Shown here in pieces: positions 36,281 through 47,789 of a stretch of DNA of 64,000 nt. The translations under genes and the position numbers were made by a program. The notes below the pieces were generated by a model. The model was not told the origin of the DNA. It did no database searches and saw only the letters and a list, made by a program, of their open reading frames with translations. The stretch comes from Delphinapterus leucas (Eukaryota > Chordata > Mammalia > Artiodactyla > Monodontidae), in NCBI RefSeq assembly GCF_002288925.2, contig NW_022098067.1, positions 2,884,762 to 2,948,761 on the forward strand. The letters are read 5' to 3'. Every line of letters begins with the position of its first letter. Positions within the stretch are counted from its first letter, which is position 1.

Positions 36281-37289
36281 CCCAGTTTTGAAACAGTGAT
36301 CTTATATAGGAGATGTCTTGTGGATCTCAGAAACACAACCTCAGCTGGCCACAAAAGCTGGGAGCTCAAGGGATTTTCCCTATATGGGTTGCACGTGACC
36401 TTCTATTGTGGTGAGTTGGATTGTGTCTGTTTCTGTGGAGCATTAGTAAGGAGGGCAGGCCCCTGGAATGGCTGCAGGGTCTGACCATGGCTGCTGGTGC
36501 ATGGTGGCATGTGTGGTTAATTGTCCAGTCAGCTGTGAGGACTGGATGAAGCTCAAGTTTGGTCAGAGCTCTCAGTGGGGTACATCCACTGGTGCTAACA
36601 GGCTACAGATGAAATTCCAAATGGCACTTGCTGGTGCTGATATCAGCAAGGTAACGAAAAATTGCAAAACTGATTCTTGACACAGACTGTCTCTGTACCC
36701 AGTGACTGTCCCTACTGGTCCCTGTCTCTCCAGCACTTGTTTCAAGATTAATAAGTGAGTCCCCACTCACCTGTGGTCCATGTGTTTTCAATTTGGTGTT
36801 TTGTGCTGTTGTTTGGGTCGAGTCTGCACATGGGTATATTAAAAGTGGGATTTTTGTTCCCTGAAACTCTATAGTTTTTCTGAATATATTCCCTGTTGTC
36901 TTTCAAAGCCAGGCGTTTTTTGGGTAGGTGTCATCTCTCCTGTACAGGACCCAGAGTTGAGATGCCCAATGTTGAGGTTAAATTACCTGCTTCCCAGGAA
37001 AAATAACTGTACCTTTGTAATCCCTCCCATCTGATGGTTGCCATGGATGGAGTGTGTTTTTTTCCCCTGGTAAGTCCATCTCTCATCCTCTTTTACCCAC
37101 CCAGGTACTGTCCTTTTCCCCTTTGTTGTGAACAATCTGTTTAGCCAGTTTTCAGGTCCCTTTCAGGGAGAATTAGTCCAAATGTAGTAGTATAGTTGTT
37201 GTGTTCATGCCAGCAGGTGAGTTCAGGATCTTCCTAAGCCACCATCTTGAACCCTGTTCCAACATCTTTCTTTTTAAAGACATTTACAT

Positions 37290-39075
37290 TTTGTATATCG
37301 AATTGTTAAAAAATATTCATGTATCAATATGGCTTACTTCCCAAAACTCAAATGATAGTTGTTCTTACAGAAATTTATTTTTACCTTATTACTCCAGCTT
37401 GATGTATAGATTCAATGATATCCCAATCAAAATCTGAGTGAGTTACTTTGTGGATATCAATGAACTTATCTAAAGATTACACAGAAAGGCAAAAGACCCA
37501 GAATAGCTAACACAATATTGAAGTAGATGAATAAAATTGGAGAACTAACATTACTTGACTTACTATAAAACAACAGTTCAGGATAGTTGATATTGGCAAA
37601 AAAAAAAAGAAAAGACAAATAGATCAAAAGAACAGAATAGATAGCCAAGAAATAGACCCTATAAATATGGTCAGCTCATCTTTGACAAAGAATCAAAGGC
37701 ATAACAATGGAGCAAAGATAGTCTTTTCAACAAATGGTGCTGGAACAACTGATATGCACATGCAAAAGAAATGAACCTAGACACAGACCTTCACATAAAT
37801 TAACTTAAAATGGATCAGAAGAGCTAAATATAAAATGAAAAACAATAAAACTCCTAGAAGATGACATAGGAACAAACATAGAGGACCTTGGGTATGGCAA
37901 AGAACTTTTAGATATAAGACTGGCACATGATACATGAAAGAAAAAAATGATAAGCTGGATTTGACTTAAATTAAACACTTCTGCTTTGTGATAGACAATG
38001 TCATAGATTAAGAGAAAATATTTGGGAAAGATACATCTGATAAAGTGCGTTATCTAAAATATACAAAGAACTCATCAACTCTAAGAAAATAAACAACCAA
38101 TTAAAAAATAAGCCAAAACCTGAACAGACATCTCATCAAAGAATATATTTGAATAGAAATTGTGCATATGAAAAGATGTTCAACATTATATGTCATTAGG
38201 AAATTGCAATTTAAAATGGGATAACACTACACACGTTAGCATGGCTAAAATGTAAAACACTGAGAACAGCACATGCTGATGAGGATGTGGAGCAAGAACT
38301 TGCATTCATTGCTGGTGGAGATCAAAATGGTGCAGCTACTTTGTAAGACAGTTTGATAATTTCTTACAAAAATTAACAGACTCTTAACATATGATCCACC
38401 AATCATTTTCCTTGGTATGTATCCAAATGAATTGAAAATTATGTCCACACAAAACCTGCATATGGATATTTATAGCTGCTTTATTAATAACTGACAAAAA
38501 TTGGAAGACACCAGTATATCTTTCAGTTTGTGAATAAACTGTGGTACACCCAGAAAATGGAATATTATTCAGCACTAAAAATAAATGAGCTCTCAAGATA
38601 TGAAAACATGAAAGAAATTTAAAGGCATAGAAATAAGTGAAAGAAACCACTTTGGAAAGGCTACATACTGTATTATTCCAACTATGTTAGATTCTGAAAT
38701 ATGCAAACCTATGGAGACAGTAAAAAGATCAGTAGTTGCTAGGGGTTAGGGAGGAGAGAGGGATGATTAGTTAACATAGAGGAATTTTAGAGCAATGAAA
38801 CTATTCTGTATGATACTACAGAGGTGGTTATATGTCATTATATATTTGTCAAAACCCATAAACTGTAAAACACTAAGAATGAACCCTGGTGTAAACTGAG
38901 GACTTTGGATAATTATGATGTGTCATTCTAGGCTCATCAATTGTAGCAAATTTATGACTCTGGTGGAGGGGTCGTGTGTGTGTAGAGACAGGAGTTATAT
39001 TTTAAAAGAAACACAAAAACTTTGTATCTTCTGCTTAATTTTCCTATGAATCTAAAATTTCTTTTAAAAAGGATG
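37290..39075 (+). mobile_element. Old L1M-type 3' end
   Basis: A plus-strand L1 3' portion running from late RT ('agattcaatgatatcccaatcaaaat', 37410) through the ORF2 C-terminus ('aaatggaatattattcagcactaaa', 38555) to a 3'UTR ending '...cttaattttcctatgaatctaaaatttcttttaaaaa' at about 39075, the typical end of older L1M families. The ORFs are broken. It lies head to head with the minus-strand L1-C on its left. Confidence 0.82.
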
Positions 39076-39174
39076 TTTATTAATTGATAGAAACACTAAA
39101 CAACAGCAACAAAACCCCTATTCATTTGGGTTAGTTTAAGTATAGAAGTGAGGTATGGTGAAAGAATACTGTTT

Positions 39175-39186
39175 GAAGAATCAAGT
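39175..39186. repeat. Left TSD of full-length L1
   Basis: GAAGAATCAAGT, repeated exactly at 45577-45588. Confidence 0.9.
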
Positions 39187-39452
39187 ATGTGGAGGGGCAG
39201 AGTCAAGATGCTGGAGGGGGAGGATGCAGAATTCATGTCTCCCCAAAACTAGGGCACTTACCAGATGCTGGTGGGGGACCTTGACACCCAAGGAGATGGG
39301 GGGAACCCCTGAGTAACCAGGTAGGACATAGTGGAGTGAGAGGGGAGGAGAAGTGGAGACCAGACAGGACTGGTGCCCCTGATGGGTGTCTGGGAGCGAG
39401 TAGGCATTCCCATGCCTGTAAGGACACCTGAGGACTGGGGGGAGTGTTCCTA

Positions 39453-40140
39453 GCATTTCTGCCATCCAATCAGGTCCCAGGAAACCTGCAGGACTCTCAG
39501 TGTGGGTCCTCCACCCTCTGAGGGCACCTCCGAGGTCCTAGGTTGTAAGAGGGCAGCAGGGCGGGGGGGAAAGGTGGGCGGGCAGGGCCTTCCAGAAAAA
39601 CAGGGTCAGGGGAGGCACGGAGGGCATTTCCCCTGCCAACTCAGATCCCAGGAAACCTGCTGGACTCCCAGACCTGGTCCTTGAATCTCCAGGGTCCACT
39701 CCAGCCTTGTGGATCCTAGGGGTGTGGGAGGAAGGGAGGAGGGGGGAAGAGGGGGCGAGACAGACGGGGGGGGGCCTTCCAGGGCAGGGGGATCAGAGGA
39801 AGTGCATCAGGCATTTCCCTCACCCACTTGGCCCTGGGAAGCCCGTTGAGCTTCCGGGTTTGGTTCTCTGCCTCCTGGGGCCCCCTGAGGTCACGTGGGT
39901 CCTAGGGGCATAGGAAGGAGGGAAGGGGGTAAGAAGAAGAGAGGCCAATGCAGAAGGACCCTCCTGGATCAGAAGATTGGGAGGAGTGTTTCCCCCACCC
40001 ACTCAAGCCAAGTGAGGCTGTTGGGATCTCAGACCTGGTCCACTGCCCTCCAAGGCAAGAGGCACTCCTGGGCCACCCTGCGGCATTGAGCCTAAGACCC
40101 CATCCCCCCCAGGGCCATTTCCGGCCCTGTGGGTCCTAAG
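39453..40140 (+). repeat. Tandem 5'UTR monomers, period about 171-187 bp
   Basis: Unit starts by the GCATTTC core: 39453, 39624, 39811, 39986 (GTGTTTC). Spacings are 171, 187 and 175 bp. Units share an order of blocks: core, 'ccaggaaacctgc' or derivative, 'cctggtcc', 'gtgg(a/g)tcctagg', then a purine-rich G tract, then 'ggccttccag' or 'gatcag'. Identity between units is moderate by eye. Confidence 0.75.
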
Positions 40141-40381
40141 CATAGGCCCTGCCCACCACCTAAACCCTGTCCCTGCCTATGCCACACCCCCCACAGCCAA
40201 GGCCATTTCCAGCTGCTTTTTATTCTCCTCTTTTTTAATATATTGGTTCTGGTTGTTGTTTCATCTATAATTTTATTTTTTTATTCTTTCTAACATATCT
40301 CCTAGTTTTCTAATCTTATTTTATTTTTCACTCTTTGTTATTGTTCTGTTTCTTTTTTTTTTTCCTTTTTTTCCCTCCCTG

Positions 40382-40476
40382 CATGATATGCGGGATCTTT
40401 GCTCACAAGCCGGGGATTTAGCCAGAGCTCCTATAGTGGGAGCTCTGAGTCTGAACCACTGTACTAACAGAGACCC
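40382..40476 (-). repeat. SINE-like segment within the L1 5'UTR
   Basis: The order 'gcgggatctttgctc ... ccggggatttagcc ... agtgggagctctgagtctgaaccactgt' parallels the antisense tRNA-derived head of the longer CHR-type SINE at 47383-47676 (there 'gtatcttccc ... ccagggctccaacc ... ttcttaaccactgt'). It is diverged and may be an old capture or chance similarity. Confidence 0.45.
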
Positions 40477-40640
40477 TCAGACTCAAGGGAATATTCATCA
40501 GAGTGTGGTCCCATGGAGGTCCTCAACTCAGCACCAAGACCCAGCTGTACCCAACAGCCTACAAACTCCAGTGTTGGAAGCCTCATGCCAAAAAACAAGT
40601 AATAAAGGAACACAATCCCACCAATCAAAAAAAAAAATAT

Positions 40641-41520
40641 ATGTCACAGATGAAGGAGCAAGGTAGACACCTTCAAGACCAAACAAATGAAGAGGAAACA
40701 CGCAGTCTACCTGAAAAAGAATTCAGAGTAATGATAGTAAAGATGATCCAGAATCTCAGAAATAGAATGGAGGCACAGAATGAGAAAATACAAGAAATGA
40801 TTAACAAAGATCTAGAAGAACTAAAGAACAAAGAAACAGATGAACAACACAGTAACTGAAATGAAAAATACACTAAAAAAGGAATCAATAACAAAATAAC
40901 TGAGGCAGAAAAACAAATAAGTGAGCTGGAAGACAGAATGGTGGAAATAACAGTCAAGGAGCAGAATGAAGAAAAAAGAATGAAAAGAATTCTGACAATC
41001 TCAGAGAACACTGGGACAACACTAAATGCACCAATATTCGAATTATAGGGGTCCCAGAAAAAGAAGAGAAAAAGAAAGGATCTGAGAAATTATTTGAAGA
41101 GATATAATTGAAAAGAGATATGGGAGAGGAAATAGCAACTCAAGTCCAGGAAGCGCAGAGAGTCCCATACAGGATAAACCATAGGAGAAACACAACAAGA
41201 CACATATTAATCAAACTAACAAAAACTAAATCCAAAGAATAATATTAAAAGCTGCAAGGGATAAGCAAAAAATAAAATTCAAAGGAATCCCTACAAGGTT
41301 ATCAGCTGATTTTTCAGCAGAAACTCTGCAGGCCAGAAGGAAGTGGAAGGATATACTTAAGGGGATGAAAGAACAAAACCTACAAACAAGATTACTCTAC
41401 CCAGCAAGGACATCATTCAGATTAGATGGAGAAATCAAAAGCTTCACAGACAAGCAAAAGCTAAGAGAAATCAGCACCACCAAACCAACTTTACGACAAA
41501 TGCTAAAGGAATTTCTCTAG
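40641..41520 (+). pseudogene. L1-G1 ORF1 (broken)
   Basis: ORF1 protein is a trimeric RNA-binding chaperone. The start ATG at 40641 begins an intact reading of about 73 codons with the conserved N-terminal block '...SLPEKEFRVMIVKMIQNL...' and a coiled coil rich in E, K and N, ending at a stop at 40857-40859. The frame then shifts: a mid-section with '...ITEAEKQISELEDRMVE...' and the C-terminal block '...LLYPARTSFRLDGEIK...' follow in other frames to the natural terminator at 41518-41520. At least one frameshift and one internal stop ('gagatataattg', 41101) are present. Confidence 0.85.
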
Positions 41521-41577
41521 GCATGAAAAAGAAGAGAAGAAAAAGACCCACAAAACAAACCCAAAGCAATTAAGAAA

Positions 41578-44410
41578 ATGGGAATAGGAACATACATATC
41601 AATAATAACCTTGAATATAAATGGATTAAATGCTCCAATCAAAAGACACACACTGGCTGAATGGATACAAAAACAACATGTATATATAGGCTGTCTATAA
41701 GAGACCCACTTCAGACCTAGGGACACATACAGACTGAAAGTGAAGGGTTGGAAAAAGATATTCCATGCAAATGGATATCAAAAGAAAGCTGGAGTAGCAA
41801 TACTTGTATCAGATCAAATAGACTTTAAAATGAAGGCTGTTACAAGAGATAAGGAAGGACACTACATAATGATCAAGGGATCAATCCAAGAAGAAGATAT
41901 AACCATTATAAATATTTATGCACCCAACATAGGAGCATCTCAATACATATGGCAAATGCTAAAAACCATAAAAGGAGAAATTGGCAGTAAGAGAATAATA
42001 GTAGGGGACATTAACACTCCATTTACACAAATGGACAGATCATCCAAACAAAAAATAAATAAGGAAATGCAAGCTTTAAATGACACAATAGATGAGATAG
42101 ATTTAATTGATATTAATAGGACATTCCAACTGAAAGTGTTAGAATAAACTTTCCTCTCAAGTGCACACAGAGCATTCTCTGCTATAGATCACATCTTGGG
42201 TCACAAATCAAGTCTCAGAAAATTTAAGAAATTTGAAATCATATCAAACATCTTTTCTAACCACAACGCTATGACATTGGAAATCAATTACACAAAAAAG
42301 AAAACTTTAAAAAACACAAATACATGAAGGCTAAAGAGTGTGCTAAACAGATCACTAAAGAAATCAAAGAAGAAATTTAAAAAACACCTAGAAAAAAATG
42401 ACAATGAAAACATGATGACCCAAAACCTATGGGACACAGCAAAAGAAGTTCTAACAGGGAAGTTTAAGCAATTCAATCTCACCTCAAGAAACAAGAAAAA
42501 TCTCAAATAAACAATCTAGCTTTACACCTAAGGCAACTACAGAAAGAAGAACAAAGGAAACTCAAAGTAAGTAGAAATCATAAAGATCAGAGGAGAAATA
42601 AATAAAATGGAAATGAAGAAAACAATAGCAAAGATCAATAAAATTAAAAGCTGTTTCTTAGAGAAGATAAACACAATTGATAAACATTTAGACAGACTCA
42701 TCAAGAAAAAGAAAAGAGGATGCAAATCAATAAAATTAGAAAAGAAAAGGGAGAAATCAAAGCTGACACCACAGAAATAAAAAGGATCATTAGAGAATAC
42801 TACAAACAACTATATGCCAATAAAATGGACAAGGAAGAAATGGAAAAATGCTTGGAATGGTACAACTTTCCAAGACTGAACCAGGAAGAACTGGAAAACA
42901 TAAACAGAGATATCACAAGTAGTGAAATTGAAACTGTAATTTAAAGTCTTACAACAAACAAAAGTCCAGGACCAGATGGCTTCACAGGAAAATTCTATCA
43001 AACATTTAGAGAAAAGCTAACACCTAAGCTTCTGAAACTCTTCCAAAAAATTGCAGAGGGAGGAACACTCTGAAATATTTCTACAAAACCACCATCACCC
43101 TGACACCAAAACCAGACAACAATATCACAAAAAAAGAAAATTACAGACCAATATCACTGATGAACATAGATGCAAATATCCTCAACAAAATACTAAGAAA
43201 CAATCCAACAACACATTAAAAGAATCATACACCATGATCAAGTTGATTTATCCAAGGTATGCAAGGATTCTTCAATATAGGCAAATCAATCAATGTGATA
43301 AGCCATATTAACAAATTAAGGAATAAAATCCATATGATAATCTCAGTAGATGCAGAAAAAGCTTTTGACAATATTCAACAGTCATTTATGATAAAAACTC
43401 TCCAGAGAATGGGCATATAGAGATCTACCTCAACATAATAAAGGCCATATATGACAAATCCACAGCAAACATCATACTCAATTGTGAAAAACTGAAAGCA
43501 TGTTCACTAAGATCAGAAACAAGACAAAGATGTCCACTCCTGCCACTCTTATTCAACATAGTTTTGGAAGTCCTAGCCATGGCAATCAGAGAAGAAAAAA
43601 ATAAATAAAAGGAATCCAAACTGGCAAGAAGTAAAACTGTCACTGCTTGCAGATGACCTGAAAGAGAAATTATGGAAACAATCCAATTTATCATTGCAAC
43701 AAAAGGAATAAAATACCTAGGAATAAACCTACTTAAGGAGGAAAAATACTTATACTCAGAAAAGTATGAAACACTAATGAAAAAAATCAAAGATGACATA
43801 AACAGATGAGAAATATACCATGTTCTTGGATTAGAAGAATCAATATTTTGAAAATGACTATACTACCCAAAGCAATCTACAGATTCAATGCAATCCCTAT
43901 TAAACTACCAATGGCATTCTTCACAGAATTAGAGAAAAAATATTTACAATTTGTATGGAAACACAAAATACCCCTAATAGCCAAAGCAATCTTTGGAAAG
44001 AAAAACCAAGCTGGAGGAATCAGGCTCCCTGACTTCAAACTATACTACAAAGTTACAGTTATCAAGAGAGTATGATACTGACACAAAAACAGAAATATAG
44101 ATCAATGGTGCAAGATAGAAAGCTTAGAGATAAACCCACGCACCTATGGTCACCTGATGTATGACAAAGGAAGCAAGAACATACAATGGAAAAAAGCCTG
44201 TTCAATAAGTGGTGCTGGGAAAACTGGACAGCTACATGTAAAAGAATGAAATTAGAACACTCCCTAACACCATGCACAAAATTAAACTCCAAATGGATTA
44301 AATACTTAAATGTAAGGACTGGACACTATAAAACTCTTAGAGGAAAACACTCTTTTACATAAAACACAGCAAGATTTTTTTTGACCCACCTCTTAGAGTA
44401 ATGAAAATAC

Positions 44411-44444
<34 letters not shown>

Positions 44445-45284
44445 TTGGACGAAATTAAACTTAAAAACTTTTTCACAGCAAAGGAAATGATAAACAAGAC
44501 AAAAAGACAACCCTCAGAATGGGAGAAAATATTTGCAAATGAAGCAATGCACAAAGGATTAATCTCAAAAATACATAAACAGCTCATGGAACTCAATATC
44601 AAAAAGAAAACAACAACCCAATTAAAAAATGTGTGTAAGACCTAAATAGACATTTCACCTAAGAAGACATACATATGGTCAAAAGCACATGAAAGGATGC
44701 TCAACATTACTAATTATTAGAGAAATGCAAATCAAAACTACAATGAGGTATCACCTCACACTGCTCAGAATGGCCATCATCAAAAATCTACAAACAATAA
44801 ATGCTGGAGGGGGTGTGGAGGAAAGGGAACCCACTTGCACTGTTAGTGGGAATGTAAATTGATACAGCCACTATGGAGAACAGTATGGAGGTTCCTTAAA
44901 AAAACAAAAATAGAAGTACCATATGACCCAGAAATCTCACCGCTGGGTATATACCCTGAGAAAACCATAATTTGAAAGGACATATGCACTCCAATGTTCA
45001 TTGCCATACTATTTACAACAGGCAGGCCATGGAAGCAACCTAAATGTCCAATGACAGATGAACAGATAAAGAAGATGTGGTACATATATACAATGGAATA
45101 TTATTCAGCCATAAAAAGGAAAAAAATTGGGTCATTTGTGGAGATGTGGATGGACCTAGAGTCTGTCATACAGAGTGAAGTAAGCCAGAAAGAGAAAAAC
45201 AAATATCGTATGTTAACACATATATGTGGAATCCTGAAAAATGGTACAGATGAACCTATCTGTAGGGCAGGAATAGAGACATAG
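41578..45284 (+). pseudogene. L1-G1 ORF2 (broken endonuclease/reverse transcriptase)
   Basis: The start ATG at 41578 opens '...GIGTYISIITLNINGLNAP...'. A stop replaces a Gln just before the E-T-H active-site block at 41697-41699 (cta-TAA-gag). A 135-codon frame (41740-42147) then covers the rest of the endonuclease with 'VGDINTP' where relatives have V-G-D-F-N. The RT finger is at about 42720-42950, the palm Asp block '[10 protein letters not shown]' at 43350-43380, and the F-A-D-D motif (here L-A-D-D) at about 43645-43656. Right after it roughly 50 codons are missing: the sequence jumps to 'LKEK'. The C-terminal frame 44994-45284 ends '...EPICRAGIET'. Inactive. Confidence 0.88.
44414..44442. 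repeat. (CA)n microsatellite in ORF2
   Basis: About 14 CA units replacing a short 'caaaaa' in the ORF2 C-terminal half of L1-G1. It also shifts the frame. Confidence 0.93.
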
Positions 45285-45576
45285 ACATAGAGAATGGACA
45301 TGTGGACACGGGGGGGAAGGGAAGGGTTGATGAATTGGGAGTTTAGGTTTGACATAAATACACTACCATGTGTAAAATAGATAGATAGTGAAAACGTGCT
45401 GTATAGCACAGGGAGCTCAGCTCAGTGCTATGTGATGATCTAGATGGGTGGAATTGGGGTGGGGTGGAAGGAAGGTTCAAGATGGAGGGGATATAGGTAA
45501 CATATAGTTGATCCACTTTATTGTACAGCAGAAACTAACACAACATTTTAAAGCAATTTTACTCCAATTAAGAAAA

Positions 45577-45588
45577 GAAGAATCAAGT
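45577..45588. repeat. Right TSD of full-length L1
   Basis: GAAGAATCAAGT, exact match to 39175-39186. Confidence 0.9.
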
Positions 45589-46490
45589 GGCTTCATGCAT
45601 AAGCCTCCATAGGTAACATTCTCTGATACAGAGTTAAAGATTCAGCCTTTCTCAGTGTTCCTTTTTTTATCTATATTGTGAATCTAAATTGTATTCAACT
45701 TTTGAGGGTCATTATAAAAGTCAAGCTAAATGCTATGTGTAATAAGGATTAACTTTAGTGAAAATAATGGTTTTTAGTTAACAAGATGCATAATGATCGT
45801 AAAACAATTGGCTCAGTGAATGGCTGTCAGTGCAAGCTGGATCTTACAGGGTTTCTAACATTATTTGCATTTAGGTAAGGTATTAAACATCTCAGTTACT
45901 GAACATTTCAGTTATTGAACAGTTTTCTCCTTATAAAATGACAATATTTGTCCAGGTGGTCTTAAAATTCCAACTAGTTCTATGATACTGTACTTCCCAG
46001 AGTCTCAGAACTTCAGTAAACTGTTGTTATTCCAGTTAAAACTGAGGAATATATTCAGAGTAAACACTTGTGCCATATAAGCCAGTCACCAGACTATTCC
46101 ACGATTTAAGCTAGTGTTTGATTTTAGATATAACATCACTGTCATGGTGTGGCATCAACATATAGCACATGGTACTTATTGATAGAGTAGGAACTCCAGA
46201 CATCTAGTGACAACCTTGGAGCAATAAACTGATATTTGACCACCAGCTGCTTTAAAATACTTATCATCTGCCAAAAATTTGTAACTAAAATCCAGAAGTA
46301 AAATAATCAGCAAGAAAATAAAACACTAAATGTTATTTCAATTTTCTTCCCCAACTATAATTTCTCCTTTAGGTATTTACCAGAAATTATGTTTCAGACA
46401 GTGAATACAGCAGAAGACTGAAAGACAAGAGATGGACTTTCTACTACCGCCTCTGAGTAACTCTTGAACCTGTTTTTTCCCTCTAGGTAT
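45589..46490. other. Unassigned intergenic DNA
   Basis: Probably unique. No recognised gene or repeat. No open frame of note. Confidence 0.45.
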
Positions 46491-46620
46491 CAGGTTTCTC
46501 ATTCATTGATACAATCCAGAGAAACCTTATTAGGACCTCCTGAGTTGTAGATAGAAATATGAATCAGACGGTTTTTGCCCTCAAGAGCTGACAGTCTTGC
46601 TATGATGATGATTGGAAAGG
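46491..46620. repeat. Possible ancient L2-type fragment
   Basis: Text such as 'gatagaaatatgaatcagacggtttttgccctcaagagctgacagtct' resembles the 'ggggatacagaatgaacaagacagtccctgccctcaaggagctcacagtct' portion of old L2-type repeats. Weak. Confidence 0.4.
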
Positions 46621-46824
46621 TAAGCGCACTTGAGTAACGGTGCTATTACCAAGCAGATGAAAATTGATGTTAGCAAACAAAGGCAGAGCATCAGATTCTC
46701 TCTGAGTGACCACGTCTGGCATTCAAAGGGGAGTGGATATTACCACTGGGCTGTGAGAAATGAAAACAAGTCTCCTAGTCATAAAAGAGGGTGGGTTTCC
46801 AGACAAAATGAGTGAGCTGGGATT

Positions 46825-47050
46825 TATAACAGTGGCTGCCCCTTGTTGAACACCTATTACATGCCAAGAACGTCTCACAAATGATTTCTAATCTTATTAA
46901 GATCATGATTATTTCCATTTTATTGAGCAGCATCATGAGTTTCAGAGTCATGCCAAGTCTTACAGCTAAAATTGGCTTAGATTAGAGTTGAACCTAGATA
47001 TTTTACTTGCTTCAAACTTACACTTTTTCAAAACACCACACTGCCTCTCT
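46825..47050 (-). mobile_element. MIR SINE, antisense
   Basis: A long antisense MIR: 'gttgaacacctattacatgccaagaacg', 'atttccattttattgagcagcatcatgag', then 'gccaagtcttacagctaaaattggc' and 'agagttgaacctaga'. The order and spacing fit the family. Confidence 0.78.
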
Positions 47051-47368
47051 CTCTATACAAGTGTCACGTTTCCTTCCAGCTGAAGACTCTAACCTTTTAA
47101 ATTTCCAACGTGCAGAAACATCAGGAGAGTGACAATATGCAACCATGGTTCACTGCAATTATTGTTGAATACTACACTCTTTCTGTAATGAAGTACTTCA
47201 TTTATGCCGCACATGTGGGGTTTAAATCACCATACTGGGAGCCTGGAGTTTTATGCTGTAGACTGCATTTTAAATAGACATAGAATAGGTTGTAAGAGGG
47301 ACCTTTTCACTAAATGTTTTTATACCTCTATGAATATGTATATCTATCTCTCTAGTTAATTTAGTATT

Positions 47369-47690
47369 CATTTAGCATTATTTTTTAATTAATTAATTAA
47401 TTAATTTTTGGCTGCGTTGGCTCTTCATTGATGCATGTGGGCTTTCTCTCTAGTTGCAGCGAGTGGGGGCTACTCTTCACTGTCGTGTGCGGGCTTCTCA
47501 TTGACGTGGCTTCTCTTTTTGTGGAGCACGGGCTCTAGGTGCACGGGCTTCAGTAGTTGTGGGTCACGGGCTTAGTTGCTCTGCGTCATGTGGTATCTTC
47601 CCAGACCAGGGCTCCAACCCGTGTCCCCTGCATTGGCAGGTAGATTCTTAACCACTGTGCCACCAGGGAATTCTCTCATGTAGCATTATT
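47369..47690 (-). mobile_element. Longer CHR-type tRNA-derived SINE, with TSD
   Basis: A roughly 290-bp antisense SINE (body 47383-47676). The right end '...ttaaccactgtgccaccagggaattc' is the tRNA-related head; the left end is a (TTAA)n tail. It is longer than the short CHR copies and has an extra unit ('ttggctgcgttggctcttcattg', 'gtgggctttctctctagttgc'), as in the older, longer CHR-type families. A 14-bp TSD flanks it with one mismatch: CATTTAGCATTATT (47369-47382) and CATGTAGCATTATT (47677-47690). Confidence 0.9.
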
Positions 47691-47789
47691 AAAGCTGTTG
47701 TATCTTCCATGAAGTTACCTATTAAAATGAAGTTTTATAATACCCAGATAGCTAATGAATAAACGTTTGAGATGTATAAAATTGGCAAG

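Larger units (their letters stand above)
33280..37255 (-). mobile_element. L1-C: old L1 with 5' end kept and 3' half missing
   Basis: The plus strand enters L1 in the RT region ('gactttt...gttgaataaaacaggtgagtgtgggc', 33290), then runs through the endonuclease (about 34400-34900), ORF1 (35400-36280) and a long 5'UTR ending near 37255 with 'ccaccatcttgaacc'. The ORF2 C-terminus and 3'UTR expected to the left are absent. It is interrupted by a CHR SINE at 33511-33727. Frames are heavily broken. L1 copies normally lose the 5' end, so a 3' loss implies a secondary deletion or rearrangement. Confidence 0.82.
39187..40640 (+). promoter_or_regulatory. L1 5'UTR with tandem units (internal Pol II promoter region)
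   Basis: L1 5'UTRs hold the internal promoter. This one is unusually G+C-rich and carries about four tandem units of 171-187 bp, each starting with a GCATTTC-like core (39453, 39624, 39811, and a mutated GTGTTTC at 39986) and each with 'ctcagacctggtcc'- and 'gtgggtcctagg'-like blocks. A fifth partial unit seems to start near 40112. Downstream a T-rich spacer and a stretch resembling an antisense tRNA-derived SINE (40382-40476) precede ORF1. Promoter activity is inferred from position and family knowledge. Confidence 0.75.
39187..45576 (+). mobile_element. L1-G1: full-length L1 (6.39 kb) with 12-bp TSD
   Basis: The most complete element in the window. Order on the plus strand: 5' terminus 'ggaggggcagagtcaagatg' at 39191, a G+C-rich tandem-unit 5'UTR, a T-rich spacer (about 40215-40380), ORF1 from ATG 40641 to TAG 41518-41520, ORF2 from ATG 41578 to TAG near 45284, a 3'UTR with a polypyrimidine/polypurine stretch, and an A-rich end at about 45576. 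A perfect 12-bp target-site duplication flanks it. Both ORFs carry stops and indels, and ORF2 has an internal deletion after the catalytic FADD motif, so it cannot move on its own. Full length plus intact TSD shows a regular retrotransposition event. Confidence 0.93.

Noticed and set aside
39704..39780. G runs considered as a G-quadruplex regulatory element of a gene
   Set aside because: G runs are present, but they belong to the L1 5'UTR units and no gene lies downstream other than the L1 itself.
39233..40139. Proline/glycine-rich frames at 39181-40139
   Set aside because: They lie in the tandem-unit 5'UTR of the full-length L1 and have no consistent phase from unit to unit.
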